Source: Henricia sp. BOLD:AAB3569
Taxonomy: Eukaryota; Echinodermata; Asteroidea; Spinulosida; Echinasteridae
Length of the DNA stretch: 64,000 bases
Assembly: GCA_037783545.1 (NCBI GenBank)
Contig: JBBELK010000004.1
Span: 558,001 to 622,000 of the forward strand
Direction of reading: 5' to 3'
A program made the position numbers and the translations under genes. Shown here piece by piece: positions 33,706 through 45,894 of this stretch (positions are counted from its first letter, which is position 1; every line of letters begins with the position of its first letter). The notes beneath the pieces are model-generated. The model made no database searches and was not told the DNA's origin. It was given only the letters and a program-made list of their open reading frames with translations.

Positions 33706-36700
33706 ATGTCCGGTCGACGTGTGGACATCAATTCGGCTGAGGTGGAGGAACTAGCCACTCTGCTTGGTGTCGGCAAGGCCCGTGCTGAAGCAATTGTGGA
33801 AAGGAGACAGGTGAATTTTCTCTAAAATATTGGCCACTCTCACAGACACCATCTTCGTAGGAAAAAGGCTACTGCGTATTAAACGCTATCAAGTACGCGC
33901 ACGCACACCCTGGAAAATGTACGTGTGTTGCTCGAAAATTGTTCGAAATACGGCGCAGCCAATGCGCGTCACATAAATTGCAATCTGAAGGAAGTGACGT
34001 CATTTGAGAGTGATCGATTGTCCTAGTAAACCCATCCTCTTGCAACAGGGCCTTCTAACGTACTCACAAGTCTGAGCCACTTTTGAAATTTGCCCTATTT
34101 CATTGTGAAGGAAGCGACAAAAATGTTGTCGCCGCTCTGAGCCAATCAGGACGGTTGTAACATGGGTCGTTTGTTGTAAAATTTCACTACACGTGTACAT
34201 ATTGTAAATACAGTTCTTATCCACGCTCGGCGATTGGTTGCTATTAAAAGCTTTGGTGGAATTTTCTCAGGGTATTGTAACGCTCCATCCTTCGGAAGGG
34301 CTGTAAAGCCGTTGGTTCAGTGTGTTGTGTAACGCACTTAAAAGCTCGCGGAGCACTCTTTCGTGAAGAGCAATGGGGATTCCCCAGTGTCTCTGGCCGT
34401 AAGGTCATTAATTTTACAGTGAAATTTTACTGAAGTTACATTTATATTTCTTTTTTCTTGATGTAGAGTATCAATGGCTTCAGTAGAGTCCAAGATCTTA
34501 CTACAGTGCCGGGTATCGGCAATAGTGTTGTGGAGCAGAACAGCAACGTGTTGACTTGCGGAACTTATGTGGGTAGTGGACCATCATCCCCACATTCACA
34601 CAGACATGCTGCCACAAACACCAACTCACCAGGCCCCTCCAGGGCCAGCTCAAGTGGACTCAGGCAGGGCACAGGTGGACAAAATCCAAGTTTAAGCAGA
34701 CCCAAGCTGGGTAGATTAAGGCCCAATGCCAGTACCTTCAGGACATGCAAAGTAGGCGGCAGTAGGGGCACGCCGAAGGGAAGAACTTCATCAGTCTTAA
34801 GGTCCATTCTGACCACTGCCAAAACGGGTGCCGCAAGGCTGAGTAATAGAAGGCATACCCCCTCGGCCTCACTCCACCGATTTGCTACTCCCCCTTCCAG
34901 TAGTCGGGTAACGCGGAGGAGCAAACCATTACCTGATGTTCAGGAGGGTTGTTCTGAGGCAAACAGTTCACCGTCGCGAGCATCAAGCAGTAGGACACCT
35001 CGCTCCCCACCACCCCCACCACCAACTGCGTCAACACTGTCAAATCCGCATGCCAAGGTAAATACAATTTCTGTTCATTGAACAAATCTAGTGGTTCCAT
35101 TTACCAAAATCCAATATCGCAAGTCTGAAGTTCTTGCAGAGTTCTTAATAAGATGTTTCTTGTAAAATCAATTCTTAAAAACTTGATTTTGGACAAAGAA
35201 AATCTGGATGCTAATCTGCATAATTGAGTTAAGGTTCTGGAACCCGATATTGTGTTACTAAACTTCAGTAGAGTCTATGCTGAGTACTTCTTTTAATAAT
35301 TTTGCGTAAAGAAAAGTCATTTTTCGTTTGTTTGTTTGTTTGTTTGAAAGTGTGATGGTTTAAGGGAAAAAAATAATTTGCACAATTACCATACTTCATA
35401 CACATTCATAAACAAGAGTCCTGTTCTTACTGGTTCATTCACCATGTGCCAATGCATAGTTCCGAGATTGCCCGCCCCTTAGATATTGTTGCTATGTGCT
35501 CACAAGCCATCGCAAAAAAATGGCAACACAACGTACAAACCAACAGGACTCGGCATGGATAGCACAGATTCATTGGAGAAAACTCAAAGGTATTTATGTT
35601 TTGGGGTCGACAGTTACCGTAGCACACACTGAGCGAAGGGCTGGTAATGCAGGGTTGACATGTATTCATAAAAATGCACTTTCCTACCTCTGAACAGCGA
35701 ATCGCCTTACATTGAAACCAAAATTCACCCGGTCACTGGCGCATACAACATACAAACTGTATGGGCAGAAAATCGCGTGATTACGTGATGATTGCATCAC
35801 TTTGACCAATGTGGGCGCTGTCGGCCAGCTCTGTTGTGATTGGTCTGCGGGTTCGGCTTGATTGATAGGTCGGAACTATGCATTGTCATGTTTACCAGCA
35901 CACACAGTTCGCCAACGCTCGTATCCGATGGCGTGTCAAATTCGCAAGCATTTATTTCTGATGAATTTTGTTAAGATCACTGCCTATTTCCCCGATACAA
36001 GTTTCCATACATCCAGTAAAAAACTGCCGAGTATTTGAAAATTGGTGCAACATTTTGTTTTCTTAAATTGAAAAATATCTACAGTGTGTGAAGCGCAAGT
36101 CATCAGTCCCTGCTGAGGAGAAAAACCAGAGAGGTAGCTTATCTCCTGCCAAGAAACTCTGCCGAGTCCAGGACAGCCTGAGCCACAGGTACATATAGTA
36201 ATGGGTTCTTGAGAATGAAACAAGTGCAACTTGTACAATAGTAGCATACAAAGCATAACAAATATGACCCACTGAAAAGTCCACAAGTCCATGTTTTTCT
36301 ACGTAGCTTCGGTTTCAAAGCAAATATCTCTAAAATTGTCGTTAAACTTGATTACAGGTGTCATAAGCTACATGATTTAGCCAAATAAAGAGAGCTTTTG
36401 TTTTCCAAGTCGATATAATTTATAGATTTTATAAAGTTTCATATACCAAGCTGTATTATTTTGCCTACCGTTAAACAACAGAGAGCATGCTAGATGTAAA
36501 CGGGTGACATCAAGGGTCATCCCGTCTATACAAACTGGTGGAAGAATCATGTTTTTGCATACATCTTTTCAGTGTATTCCCAAAGGAATGCGCGAAGGAG
36601 TTGTACGTAATGTCATTCTTCACCCAGTTTTTATACAAAGTTTACATCTGGTTTTCAGTGAGTCATATTTGTTCTTTGTATAACAATAATCTACAGGTTG

Positions 36701-39700
36701 CACTTGTTTCGCACAGTGTCGTTTGTTTCTTGGTTATACTTGGTTATACATAGCAAAGGCATGGAGCTGCGTATTTCGTGGCACGAATTTGGCGCGCGCG
36801 AAGTAGAACCTGTTGTGTGTTTGATAGGTATGGATTCCCAGTTTGAATTAATAGGATTTTTCAGGTAAATGAGTTATCAAAATTCCACTGTGGTCGATTG
36901 GGAATCAGTTAAAATCAGGAATAAATTCTTCAAAAAGTTGTTTTCTCAGGTCGTAAATAAGGTACTGAGTTAGATTACACCACAGATTTTTATTAACCGC
37001 TAGATAAGAAACGACTGTGTTATTGAATGGCACATCACCGAAACCGGTTTAAGGCAGTTAGGAACACGTGCGCGTGTACCGCGTTTTGTGTTCCAACATA
37101 ACACGCGCGATCGTCACAAACATTGAGAAAGTGCGCATGCGGGAGGTTTTACGTGTAATTCAATAGGGAAGTGCTCAAAACCATGCAAATGAGGTGCCCA
37201 AAATTATGCAAATGGTGCCCAAAACTATGCAAATGATGGTGCCCAAAACTATGCAAATGATGGTGCCCAAAACTATGCTAATGAGAAGGCGCGGTTATGC
37301 GCGTCCCGGCTCCGTTTCCGTTCTAGTTTATAATGGAGTTCTGTGGATTACACACAGGTTGGTTTTTATCGTACACACCCTTAATCACACAAGGCGATAT
37401 CATCGTTTTTTTCAATTTTTTAATCATGTAATCTGTCCTTTATTCTGTGTTTATTTTATCATCAGGCATCTTCTGCCAACCGCAGCAATCTTGCCTGGTA
37501 GTCCACACAAGTTCACCTCATCCCGAGTGGCCCACTACCAACAAGACAATGCTGAGACGCCCAGGAGGCGTCTGTCCTCCAGGCTACAACTGCCTTCCAA
37601 CCTCAATGAATGGCTGAAAACATTCCAGGTCAGATCAGGGGCCCAGTTTCACGATATCAGCATACAAACACGTAACACCAATCCGGTAACTAAGGTCTCC
37701 TTCCCTGTATATCCGCCATAGCTGGGGGGCGTCCAGTGCATGGGCTGTGCGTTTAGTGTTGCTGTTAGAACGAAAAGCGCTCATCCATTACATGCACGAA
37801 CGCGTGCACGCGATGCCCCTGCTGCGCGTACACGCGACGCGTCTGCCTTCGTGTACACAACCCTACCAAGACGCGCAACTTGTTCGAAGTAAACAAATGC
37901 AGCTTCAGCAACAGCTAAAACATACAGTTCATTCAGTGGAAGCCCCCCAGCTATGGCGGATGTACAGGGAAGGAGACTTTAGTTACCGGATTGGTGTATA
38001 CTCGAGGGGCACCAAGTAAAACTGAATGCAATTCAACAAAAATCATTCAACACCTTAATTTGCAAAATCCTATTGACGGATGATAAAGGCCTGACAGGTT
38101 TTAAACGCTATCTAGTCTTACCAGATTTGGTTTTCGCGCGTATGGAAAACACAGACTTACCCATAAAATTGCACATGTGCAAAAGCAAATTGGATGCAAT
38201 ATGACAATAAATTTGCATTAGTTTACCCATGTGCATGTGTGTACAACACACATGCAATTCACGTATTAATGCGCATGATCGAAGGAAAATAAACTACCGT
38301 GCAGCACTTTGAATGAACGTGACACGTGCAACAACTACACAAAATGGTGAAACAGCAAAGTTTACTGTCAAAGAATTATGGATCAAGTTCGGGCCGTCTG
38401 TTCTTGACACGCGAACAATGTTCTCACGCCCGAACGATGGGAACACGACCACCTATCATACTCCACCTATCCACCGAGAACAGAACTAGTTAGCCGTGTC
38501 AAGAACAGACCGCCCGCACTCGACCTTAGGTAGTCATTTTAGGTAGCATGGACACAGTTTTTTATTGTTTTTTTCAGAACGTAGATGAGGTACTGAGCCG
38601 ACCTACACACCATGAGCATCTTTTTTGATGGATACCGGCGCATTATAAATTTTCATTATTATTATTATTATTATTTATTTCACACATGGAGATAACGTCA
38701 TTTTGTAATCTGTCTTTATTAAATAGAGTTGGAATGTGTCTGAGCAGCGATTAGCCCTAGATGAACTCATTAACCACTGTGAACCTACGCTGGTCAGACA
38801 TGTCATGTCCATCATTGAACCACAGTTCCAAAGGGACTTCATCTCACTGCTACCACGAGAGGTAAGAAATTGCAAAGTTCAGGGCATAATTTAAAGAGAT
38901 GCTTAGAACAAATCAGAACCATGTTTTAGCAAAAACAAGTTTCTAGACTTGTATTTGTAAAGAAAGGATTGACAGATGGAACATTTTAAATGGGAATAAA
39001 AGTGCGTTTGGTTGGTCTGAAACAGTATGTTTAAGACTGGCTAGTGACCTCTGGCCAATTTCATGGAGCTGCTAAGCACAACAATTTGCTTAGCACAGGA
39101 TTTATTTGCCTTATAAAATGGATTACAAGCCAAAAATATTCGCCAACTTGTGTTCTTCGCAAGAGTAGAAGAATACCTTTCAATACACATCACTTGCGAT
39201 TTTGGCTGGGAATCCATTTTTGCAAAATAAAGCAAACAAATCCTATGCTAAGCAAATTTTTGTGCTTAGCAGCGCCATGAAATTGGCCCCTGAACATTGG
39301 TAATGTCCCTCGCCTTTGGCTCGGGGCCATTATCAGAGTCCAGGGCCCAATTTCATAGAGCTGTTTAACAGCCCATTTTCATAGACATCGTTAACGGTAA
39401 GCAACTGAAAACCTGCCTTAACAGCAGAGCCAAATTTTGCTTAAGATAGTGACGCAACAATGGCGGTTTCCAAGCACGCGCATGCTTAAGCACGCCGCGG
39501 CCGTGAAATAGCCTTAATGTTAGCACAACTTTTCTGCTACAGAAAGCACACGTTTACAGCTAGCGCTTAAGCAGCTCTATGAAATTGGGCCCAGGTCCCT
39601 ATCCGGTTTTAAACGCACAGTTTAAGACTGGGCATCTACTCCTTTATTTCTTTATTAAAAATAAAAATTAGTGTTATCACTTAGCATCTATTTTTGCTTC

Positions 39701-42700
39701 AACAGCTTGCCCTGTATGTGCTATCATTCCTTGAACCACGAGACCTCCTACGCGCCGCCCAAACTTGCCACTACTGGAGAATCCTCTGTGAGGATAACCT
39801 CCTCTGGAAAGAGAAGTGCCGCGAGGCAGGCATTGATGAGGTCAATGGCAAGCAGACCAGGCGCCGTTCTAATTCCGGGGTGCCCCGCAGCCCGTGGAAG
39901 AGCATGTACCTCAGGCAGCATCAGATAGATTACAACTGGAGGTTTGCAGACATCAAACAGCCAAAGGTGAGAAACCAATGAAGTACTTTTGTCACCTCTT
40001 TGAAGTAAAAACACCTACAAGAGAATGTATTATGGCTTATGTCAGGGAGAATATCAATGAATATTGATTCTCCCCGACGCAAGCCAAATTACATTCTCTC
40101 GTCACAGGGCAGGAAATTCATAAAAGAAAGGGCACTGCCATTTGTGTTTTTGGAGTTTAAAAGGGGCACTTCCATTGGAAAATGAAAGTCTATGGGAAGA
40201 TTACAATAGGGCACCAAGGCCAAGACCAAGGGCAACAGAGACAATGGCCTCCGTGGCCTTCGTGAATTTTCAGCCCTGTCGTCAGTTGCAGTACCCGCTG
40301 CTAAATGATTCAAACCAGCTTCGTATACTCAAAACCGGCCAGCTCGGTGGTCAAGTGGTTGAGACGTCTGCTTAGTATGCAGGAGGTCATGTGTTCTTGT
40401 CCCACCTGAGCACACTATGAAGTTTTTCTCATCTAGTGTCTCGGGGAAGCACCGAGTATACAGTGCTAATCAAGTTATGTCGGGTAGGGCAAACCCCCTA
40501 ACTAAAAAACACCTACAATTGTAGACGGCGCATTGTTTGGACATTTGTATTCCTGTTAAGTGATTATTTTTACCCTTAGGGTGGATTCACACTGACCCTT
40601 TTTCATGCTAACCCTTCTACTCTTGCTGGTAGGCTTTGGCCAACAGTTAGACCGCTCAAAACCGTCCAGCTTGGAAGGTTTCAATAGGTCTAATGTGGAA
40701 ACCCCCATAAGTATAATAACTTAAAGACCTCCTGACCAGCAACAGTTAAAACCCCTTGCAGTTAGACTACTATGCAGTGTGTAGTGAAAACAGTGGCTGT
40801 AGGCCCACTGACACACACATGGGTTCTGAGGCAGTGGCACACTGGTCGGTTTCAAGAGGTATAACAGTAGGAGGGTTGATGTGCGTAAATTTGATGCGTA
40901 TCGCCGAATGTCGCGTGGAGAGAATTTTGCATTGAACATGTGGCTTGGAGAGAATTTGGTGTGAACCGACATTGAAAATCACAGAATCACAAAAACACTT
41001 GCCGCCTAAGTTGATGTTGTGGTTTTCAGTGCGTCATGACGAAGGACCTTGACCAAGGGCGCATGCACCCTGGACAAGGGAAGATCGAGATTCAAAGCCA
41101 ACTAAACACAGTCAAGCCCAAAACCCTAAAAATTGAGTAACTATAGTTCAACAATATCTGCTTGAGTATATTTTTCACGTGTCTCCATTATATGCAGTTA
41201 CTTCTTTAAAACATAAGTATTTGTTTTCATTTGTTCGTAGGTGCTGAAGGGTCATGACGATCATGTAATTACTTGTCTACAGTTCAACGGTCAACGCATA
41301 GTCAGCGGCTCTGATGACAATACACTCAAAGTATGGTCGGCAACTACTGGCAAGGTAATGTGATTACAAGCACAATATGATCACAAAAATTGTACTGCTG
41401 TGGAATCATTACTGTATAGATTGCTTTCGGCCACGTGCGACATCCGGGGATTGTCTGGGTGTCAACGGGCCATGCGCGTACCTGCACGCGCCAATTGACG
41501 TGCGTAAAAAGTACACATCCACGTGTTTTCGTTCGAACATGCTGCACGCGCGCTGTGATACATTCAAAATGAGCATGTGCTTGTAAAAAGTGTTTTTTAC
41601 TTGATCACGGTGTAGCGTGAAGAAAGACATTTTAATTTTACCTGACAAAGCTGGAAATTTTTTTTTTAAAGTCCTGTGCACGTGATTTTTTTACCGTTCA
41701 CTTGTACACAAAATCCATATATAGATTTTCAAAGTTTTCTGAAGCATTGATGCATCTATGTAGCTAAAATTTCTTCAGGCTAGTTTACCAACATTCTTCC
41801 TTAGATACGTTACACTCTTATTCCACGAATCTGTAAAAGGTTTTATCTTGCAAATGATACATAGGGCCTTTAAAAGACACTTGAAAAAGCAATTTCTATT
41901 TTTCATGCAATCACTGACATTTTCTCAGCAGTAAATAAACTCAACTTATCTCTTTTTTCCCCAGTGCCTGAGAACACTCGTAGGCCACACTGGCGGAGTA
42001 TGGTCTTCCCAGATGTCTAACAATATCATCATCAGCGGCTCGACGGACCGGACACTTAAAGTTTGGAATGTCGACACTGGGCAGTGCATACACACGCTGT
42101 ACGGTCACACGTCCACAGTCAGGTGTATGCACTTACACGGAAGCAAGTACGTTGACACTTAGCATGACTTTTGACCAGTTTTGTTGTGGTCTTGGTTGAG
42201 CAGATGATTTTCTTGCTTTGTTTGAAATGTTTGAAAATAACTTTAAAGCTTAACTAGTGTGACAACATGCCTTTCTAAAAACCCTGTGTACAAATGTCCA
42301 AGTGTCCATCCTGGTTATGAGCTTATATTGGAAATTTGTACACAGGGTTTTTAGAAAGGCATGTTGTCACACTATTTGTAACCCTTTTTGGGCCTAAGTT
42401 ATCTCTTCAGAACAACTTAAACTTATTTCTTTTATTTTAAGACCAGACAAAGGTATTTATAGAAACAAATATGGTCTGTGTTGCCAAAATGCCCCCTTTA
42501 CTGTGGAAAGACCCAGAAAGACATTTTCATATGTGTTGATTCCAAATTTCGCTTTGTCTATTCCAATCCTCCAGAGTCGTTAGCGGTTCCAGGGACGCCA
42601 CCCTGCGCGTGTGGGACATCGAGACCGGCCAGTGTCTCCACATCCTCATGGGTCACGTTGCTGCGGTACGCTGCGTGCAGTACGACGGCAGGCGCGTCGT

Positions 42701-45247
42701 CAGCGGAGCCTACGATTATACCGTCAAGGTCTGGAACCCAGACAACGAGGAATGCTTGCACACACTGCAGGGACACACAAACAGGGTCTATTCACTTCAG
42801 GTCAGGAACCATTCTATGAATATAAATGTGACCTGGGGGCTTTTCTAAATCTCGGCTTCGTCTCCGTCTCCGGCTCCATCTCTATGTGGTTTACATGGAG
42901 CCGAAGCCTGAGCCCGAGTCCAAGTCGAGATTTGGAAAAAGGCCCATCTCTCCAAAAAGGTAGAATAAGTTGCGCAGGCTAGGTAGAGTTTTTGCGACCA
43001 TAAGAAGAAATCTGCAGCAAATCCATGCTCTTTAAAATACAAAAACACAATGGAAACTCCCGACCATGCCCAGATACCGCCTGAAATTTCCATTGTATTT
43101 TTTTATTTTAATGAGCGTGGATCTTCCACAGATTTCTTCTTATGGCCGTGAAAACTCTACCTAGCCTGTGCAGCCGATTTCACGAAACTTTACGCAATTG
43201 CGCAAGTCCACTTACGCCATTACTTGCGCAATAATTTATGGCGTAAGTGGACTTGCGCAATTGCGTAAAGTTTCGTGAAATCGGCTGCTGGTCACAAATG
43301 AAACACAGTGAAACTTGTCTAAAGTGGCCACCCTCAGGATCATACAAAAACTCTTTATAGAGGTTGCTTAAGCATTATAACACATAGCATTTGGATTCAA
43401 AGACGGGTGGCCACTAAAAGTAGGTGGCCTCTTTATCAAGGTGGTCTTAATTGATCACCTTCTCAGACGCCATCTTCGTAGGAAGAAATGCTACTGCGTA
43501 TTAAACGCTATCAAGTACGCGCACGCTGTAACATGTTCCAAACACGCGCGCGTGTTGCTCGAAAATTTTCGAAGAAGGACGCAGCCGATGCGCGTCACAA
43601 AAACATTCGCTCACAATTTTGATGCACGTGCCGATTTGTAGGAAGTGACGTCATTTGAACGTGATCAATAGCAAGTACCCCAATCAAAAATTGTAGGAAA
43701 ATTGCATTTATTTGTTTTTACGGTATAACATTGCCATGTTAGCGTAAACTATTATTCAATATCCACCCAGTTTGATGGTGTGCACATCGTGAGCGGTTCT
43801 CTGGACACTTCCATTCGAGTCTGGGACGCTGATTCTGGGGAATGCAAGCACACACTCATGGGTCATCAGTCACTGACCAGCGGCATGGAACTCAAGGACA
43901 ATATACTAGTGTCTGGAAATGCCGACTCAACGGTCAAGATTTGGGATATCACTAGTGGACAGTGTTTGCAGACGCTACAAGGTAAGAGCACTGAGTTCTG
44001 AGCTGGGGCCAATTTCATAGGTGTGTTTAAGCACAAATATTTGCTTAAGCACAAAAAACTCTTGCTCAGTAGGGAACGTTACCAGTGAAATCCTCATGTG
44101 ATAGAAGCATTGTATGACCAGTGTTAGAAGACTTTTTCATTACCATGACAATCTCATGAAATTTTGGCTGGTAACCTAATTTTATGAAGCAAAGTTTTTC
44201 GTGCTTAAGCAATTTTTCATGCTTAAGCAGCTCTATGAAATTGGCCCCTGGTCTTCGTCTTGTCTGGGTGTGCTGAACAGCACCCTCGCGTGTCCAACAG
44301 TGACCAACCCAATTAATCCATGCTCGCCACGTGAGGGCGCTGCTCGAAACGGATGCATGTTGGTGGATCACAGACATAAAGAACCTATAGACTGCCAGTC
44401 CTTTAAGTCTGTGCTGTGGATGCATATCATACAACTGGGGTCGTGGGTATAATGGATGCATGTAGTAAGTCAACGATAATAACACCAGCAGCCTGTGGAT
44501 AATGTTTAGTGACTCTACACCTAGTTTTGGAATGACTGGGGCTTACATCTGGGGCCAATTTCATAGAGCTGCTTAAGCATTAAAAATTGCTTAAGCATGA
44601 AAAACCTTGCTTGATAAAATGAGGTTACCAGCAAAAATTTCATGAGATTGTCATGGTATTGAAACAGTTCTCTAACACTGGTCATACACTATTTCTATCA
44701 CATGAAGATTTCACTGGTAACATTCTCTACTAAGAAAGAGTTTTTTGTACTTAAGCAAATTTTCGTGCTTAAACGCCTCTATGAAATTGGCCCCTAAAGT
44801 CGTAATCATGTTGTATACTCCGGCCACTTTAAAATCTGAAATGCCGACTAAATTTTTGAAAAAAATATCTCGATAAGTTTATATTGACTTTCAGTATACC
44901 ATTTCAAGCACCTTTTAATGCAGCTCCCAGCTCTGCAACAGTCTTTGAAAATGTATTGTGTTGTTTGCCCAGGACCAAACAAGCACCAAAGCGCAGTCAC
45001 CTGCCTGCAGTTCAGCAAGAAGTTTGTCATCACCAGTTCAGACGATGGCACGGTCAAGCTCTGGGACCTGCACACGGGAGAGTTCATTCGCAACTTAGTC
45101 ACCTTGGAGAGCGGGGGTAGTGGGGGCGTCGTGTGGCGCGTCCGGGCCAACCAAACCAAGCTAGTGTGTGCCGTGGGCAGTCGCAACGGCACCGAGGACA
45201 CTAAACTACTGGTGCTAGAATTTGACGTGGATGCGCAGAAACTTTGA
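33706..45247 (+). CDS. FBXW7: FBXW7 orthologue with an N-terminal helix-hairpin-helix domain
   Basis: Eleven exons close in phase: 33706-33810, 34467-35057, 36085-36188, 37466-37628, 38727-38861, 39706-39966, 41241-41354, 41965-42146, 42575-42800, 43771-43981 and 44973-45247 (TGA). They give 788 residues. Residues 6-56 form a ComEA-type HhH pair ([20 protein letters not shown], then VPGIGNSV). A Ser/Pro/Arg-rich low-complexity tail and a basic stretch ([13 protein letters not shown]; possible nuclear signal) follow. Next come the FBXW7 dimerisation region ([10 protein letters not shown]), the F-box ([15 protein letters not shown]) and eight WD40 repeats. The phosphodegron-binding arginines are kept ([28 protein letters not shown]). 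Known role: substrate receptor of SCF ubiquitin ligase for phosphorylated cyclin E, Myc and Notch. The fusion rests on uninterrupted frame over exons 1-4. The first two exons could belong to one alternative isoform. Confidence 0.92.
33815..34015 (+). repeat. Dispersed repeat shared with 43460-43670
   Basis: CCATCTTCGTAGGAA, GTATTAAACGCTATCAAGTA, GTTGCTCGAAAATT and GGAAGTGACGTCATTTGA occur in the same order in both places. Both lie in FBXW7 introns. This copy starts next to the exon 1 donor. Confidence 0.75.
34020..34400. repeat. Dispersed repeat with CCAAT/TATA-like motifs, followed by a SINE-like fragment
   Basis: 34020-34275 matches 11380-11620 (AGCCAATCAGGACGGTTG, CGGCGATTGGTTGCTATTAA). 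34285-34400 is a reverse SINE-like copy (GTAAAGCCGTTGGTTCAGTG). Confidence 0.6.
37013..37345 (+). repeat. Repeat element with an array of octamer motifs (copy 2)
   Basis: Starts TGTTATTGAATGGCACATCACC like the copy at 21590. It carries ATGCAAAT at 37183, 37206, 37227 and 37251 and a changed ATGCTAAT at 37274. It ends TATAATGGAGTTCTGTGG, 120 bp before FBXW7 exon 4. Confidence 0.8.
37675..37999. repeat. DNA-transposon-like element with about 60-bp inverted ends (copy 2)
   Basis: Ends ACACCAATCCGGTAACTAAG and GTTACCGGATTGGTGT. Same family as 8018-8327. It begins 46 bp after the FBXW7 exon 4 donor. Confidence 0.85.
39052..39292. repeat. Foldback element, GGCCAATTTCATGGAGCTG ends
   Basis: The left end and the right end (GCGCCATGAAATTGGCCCC) are inverted. 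It lies in the FBXW7 intron before the F-box exon. Confidence 0.85.
39341..39595. repeat. Foldback element, GGGCCCAATTTCATAGAGCTG ends
   Basis: Left CAGGGCCCAATTTCATAGAG, right CTCTATGAAATTGGGCCC. It sits 50 bp after the related element at 39052-39292 and 110 bp before the F-box exon. Confidence 0.85.
40325..40415 (+). repeat. tRNA-derived SINE fragment
   Basis: GGTGGTCAAGTGGTTGAGAC acts as an A-box-like block and GTGTTCTTGTCCCACCTGAG as a decayed B box. It is in an FBXW7 intron. Confidence 0.6.
40579..41035. repeat. Composite foldback repeat region
   Basis: GGTGGATTCACACTGACCC at the left is the outer end of the 2765-2945 family. GGAGAGAATTTGGTGTGAACC and TGTGGTTTTCAGTGCGTCA near 40945-41035 are its inner blocks. 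An unrelated insert lies between them. Confidence 0.5.
42256..42512. repeat. Large foldback element, TCTTTCCAC family (copy 2, left arm shortened)
   Basis: GTGTGACAACATGCCTTTCT pairs with its reverse complement at about 42352-42372. It ends TTTACTGTGGAAAGACCC. Confidence 0.8.
42975..43288. repeat. Two adjacent foldback elements in an FBXW7 intron
   Basis: 42975-43171 folds by CAGGCTAGGTAGAGTTTTTG pairing with CAAAAACTCTACCTAGCCTG-like sequence at about 43146-43170. 43170-43288 is a near-perfect hairpin with ends CAGCCGATTTCACGAAACTT and AAGTTTCGTGAAATCGGCTG. Confidence 0.88.
43460..43670 (+). repeat. Dispersed repeat shared with 33815-34015
   Basis: The same ordered blocks as the first copy, ending GGAAGTGACGTCATTTGA. 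Confidence 0.75.
44004..44250. repeat. Foldback element, GGGGCCAATTTCATAG ends
   Basis: Left TGGGGCCAATTTCATAGG, right CTATGAAATTGGCCCCTG. The inner arms contain TTGCTTAAGCAC. It starts 23 bp after the FBXW7 exon 10 donor. Confidence 0.88.
44550..44796. repeat. Foldback element, GGGGCCAATTTCATAGAG ends
   Basis: Close relative of 44004-44250, 300 bp further on in the same intron. Confidence 0.88.
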
Positions 45248-45405
45248 CAACGCGCCTACACATAGCAGTTGTAGTAAAATCCTACCTTGAATAATCTGCG
45301 AGTTAGGCCGAAATCCGTGTACCTGTTGTGCGTAGTGGGATGTGCGTTAACAAGTATGGATGCGTGATGTGTATTTTGAAAAATCCATGTGTACACATGT
45401 CTGTA

Positions 45406-45742
45406 TACACCAATCCGGTAATAAGGTCTTCTTCCCTGTACATCCGCCATAGCTGGGGGGCGTCCACTGAATGAACTGTATGTTTTTGTTGTTGCTGAAG
45501 CTGCATTTGTTTACTTCGAACAAGTTGCGCGTCTTTGTAGGGTCGTGTGCGCGCGAAGGCGGGCGCGTCGCGTGTACGCAAAGGCGGGCGCGTTGCGTAT
45601 ACGCGAAGGAGGCTTGTTCGTGCATGTAATGGATGAGCGCTTTTCGTTCTAACAGCAACACAAAACGCACAGCCCATGCACTGGACGCCCCCCAGCTATG
45701 GCGGATTTGCAGGGAGGAGATTTTAGTTACCGGATTGGTGTA
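45406..45742. repeat. DNA-transposon-like element with about 60-bp inverted ends (copy 3)
   Basis: Ends ACACCAATCCGGTAATAAGG and GTTACCGGATTGGTGT. The GC-rich interior lies in the opposite orientation to the other two copies. It sits just after the FBXW7 stop codon. Confidence 0.85.
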
Positions 45743-45894
45743 TTGCAAGCCCGGGACAGGATGCAAAAGCACCAGATAGAAAATGGTTGGATTGATTGAC
45801 TTTGGTAAGTTGGTGGGACAAAAACATTGTTTAGTAGGGTTTGTCTAGCTCGCCTCTCACTCTATTAAAACCTTGGAAACTGTTTAAAGGAGCG

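Noticed and set aside
34565..34924. Minus-strand ORF of 119 codons
   Set aside because: It is antisense to FBXW7 exon 2, whose Ser/Pro/Arg-rich codons leave few stops on the other strand.
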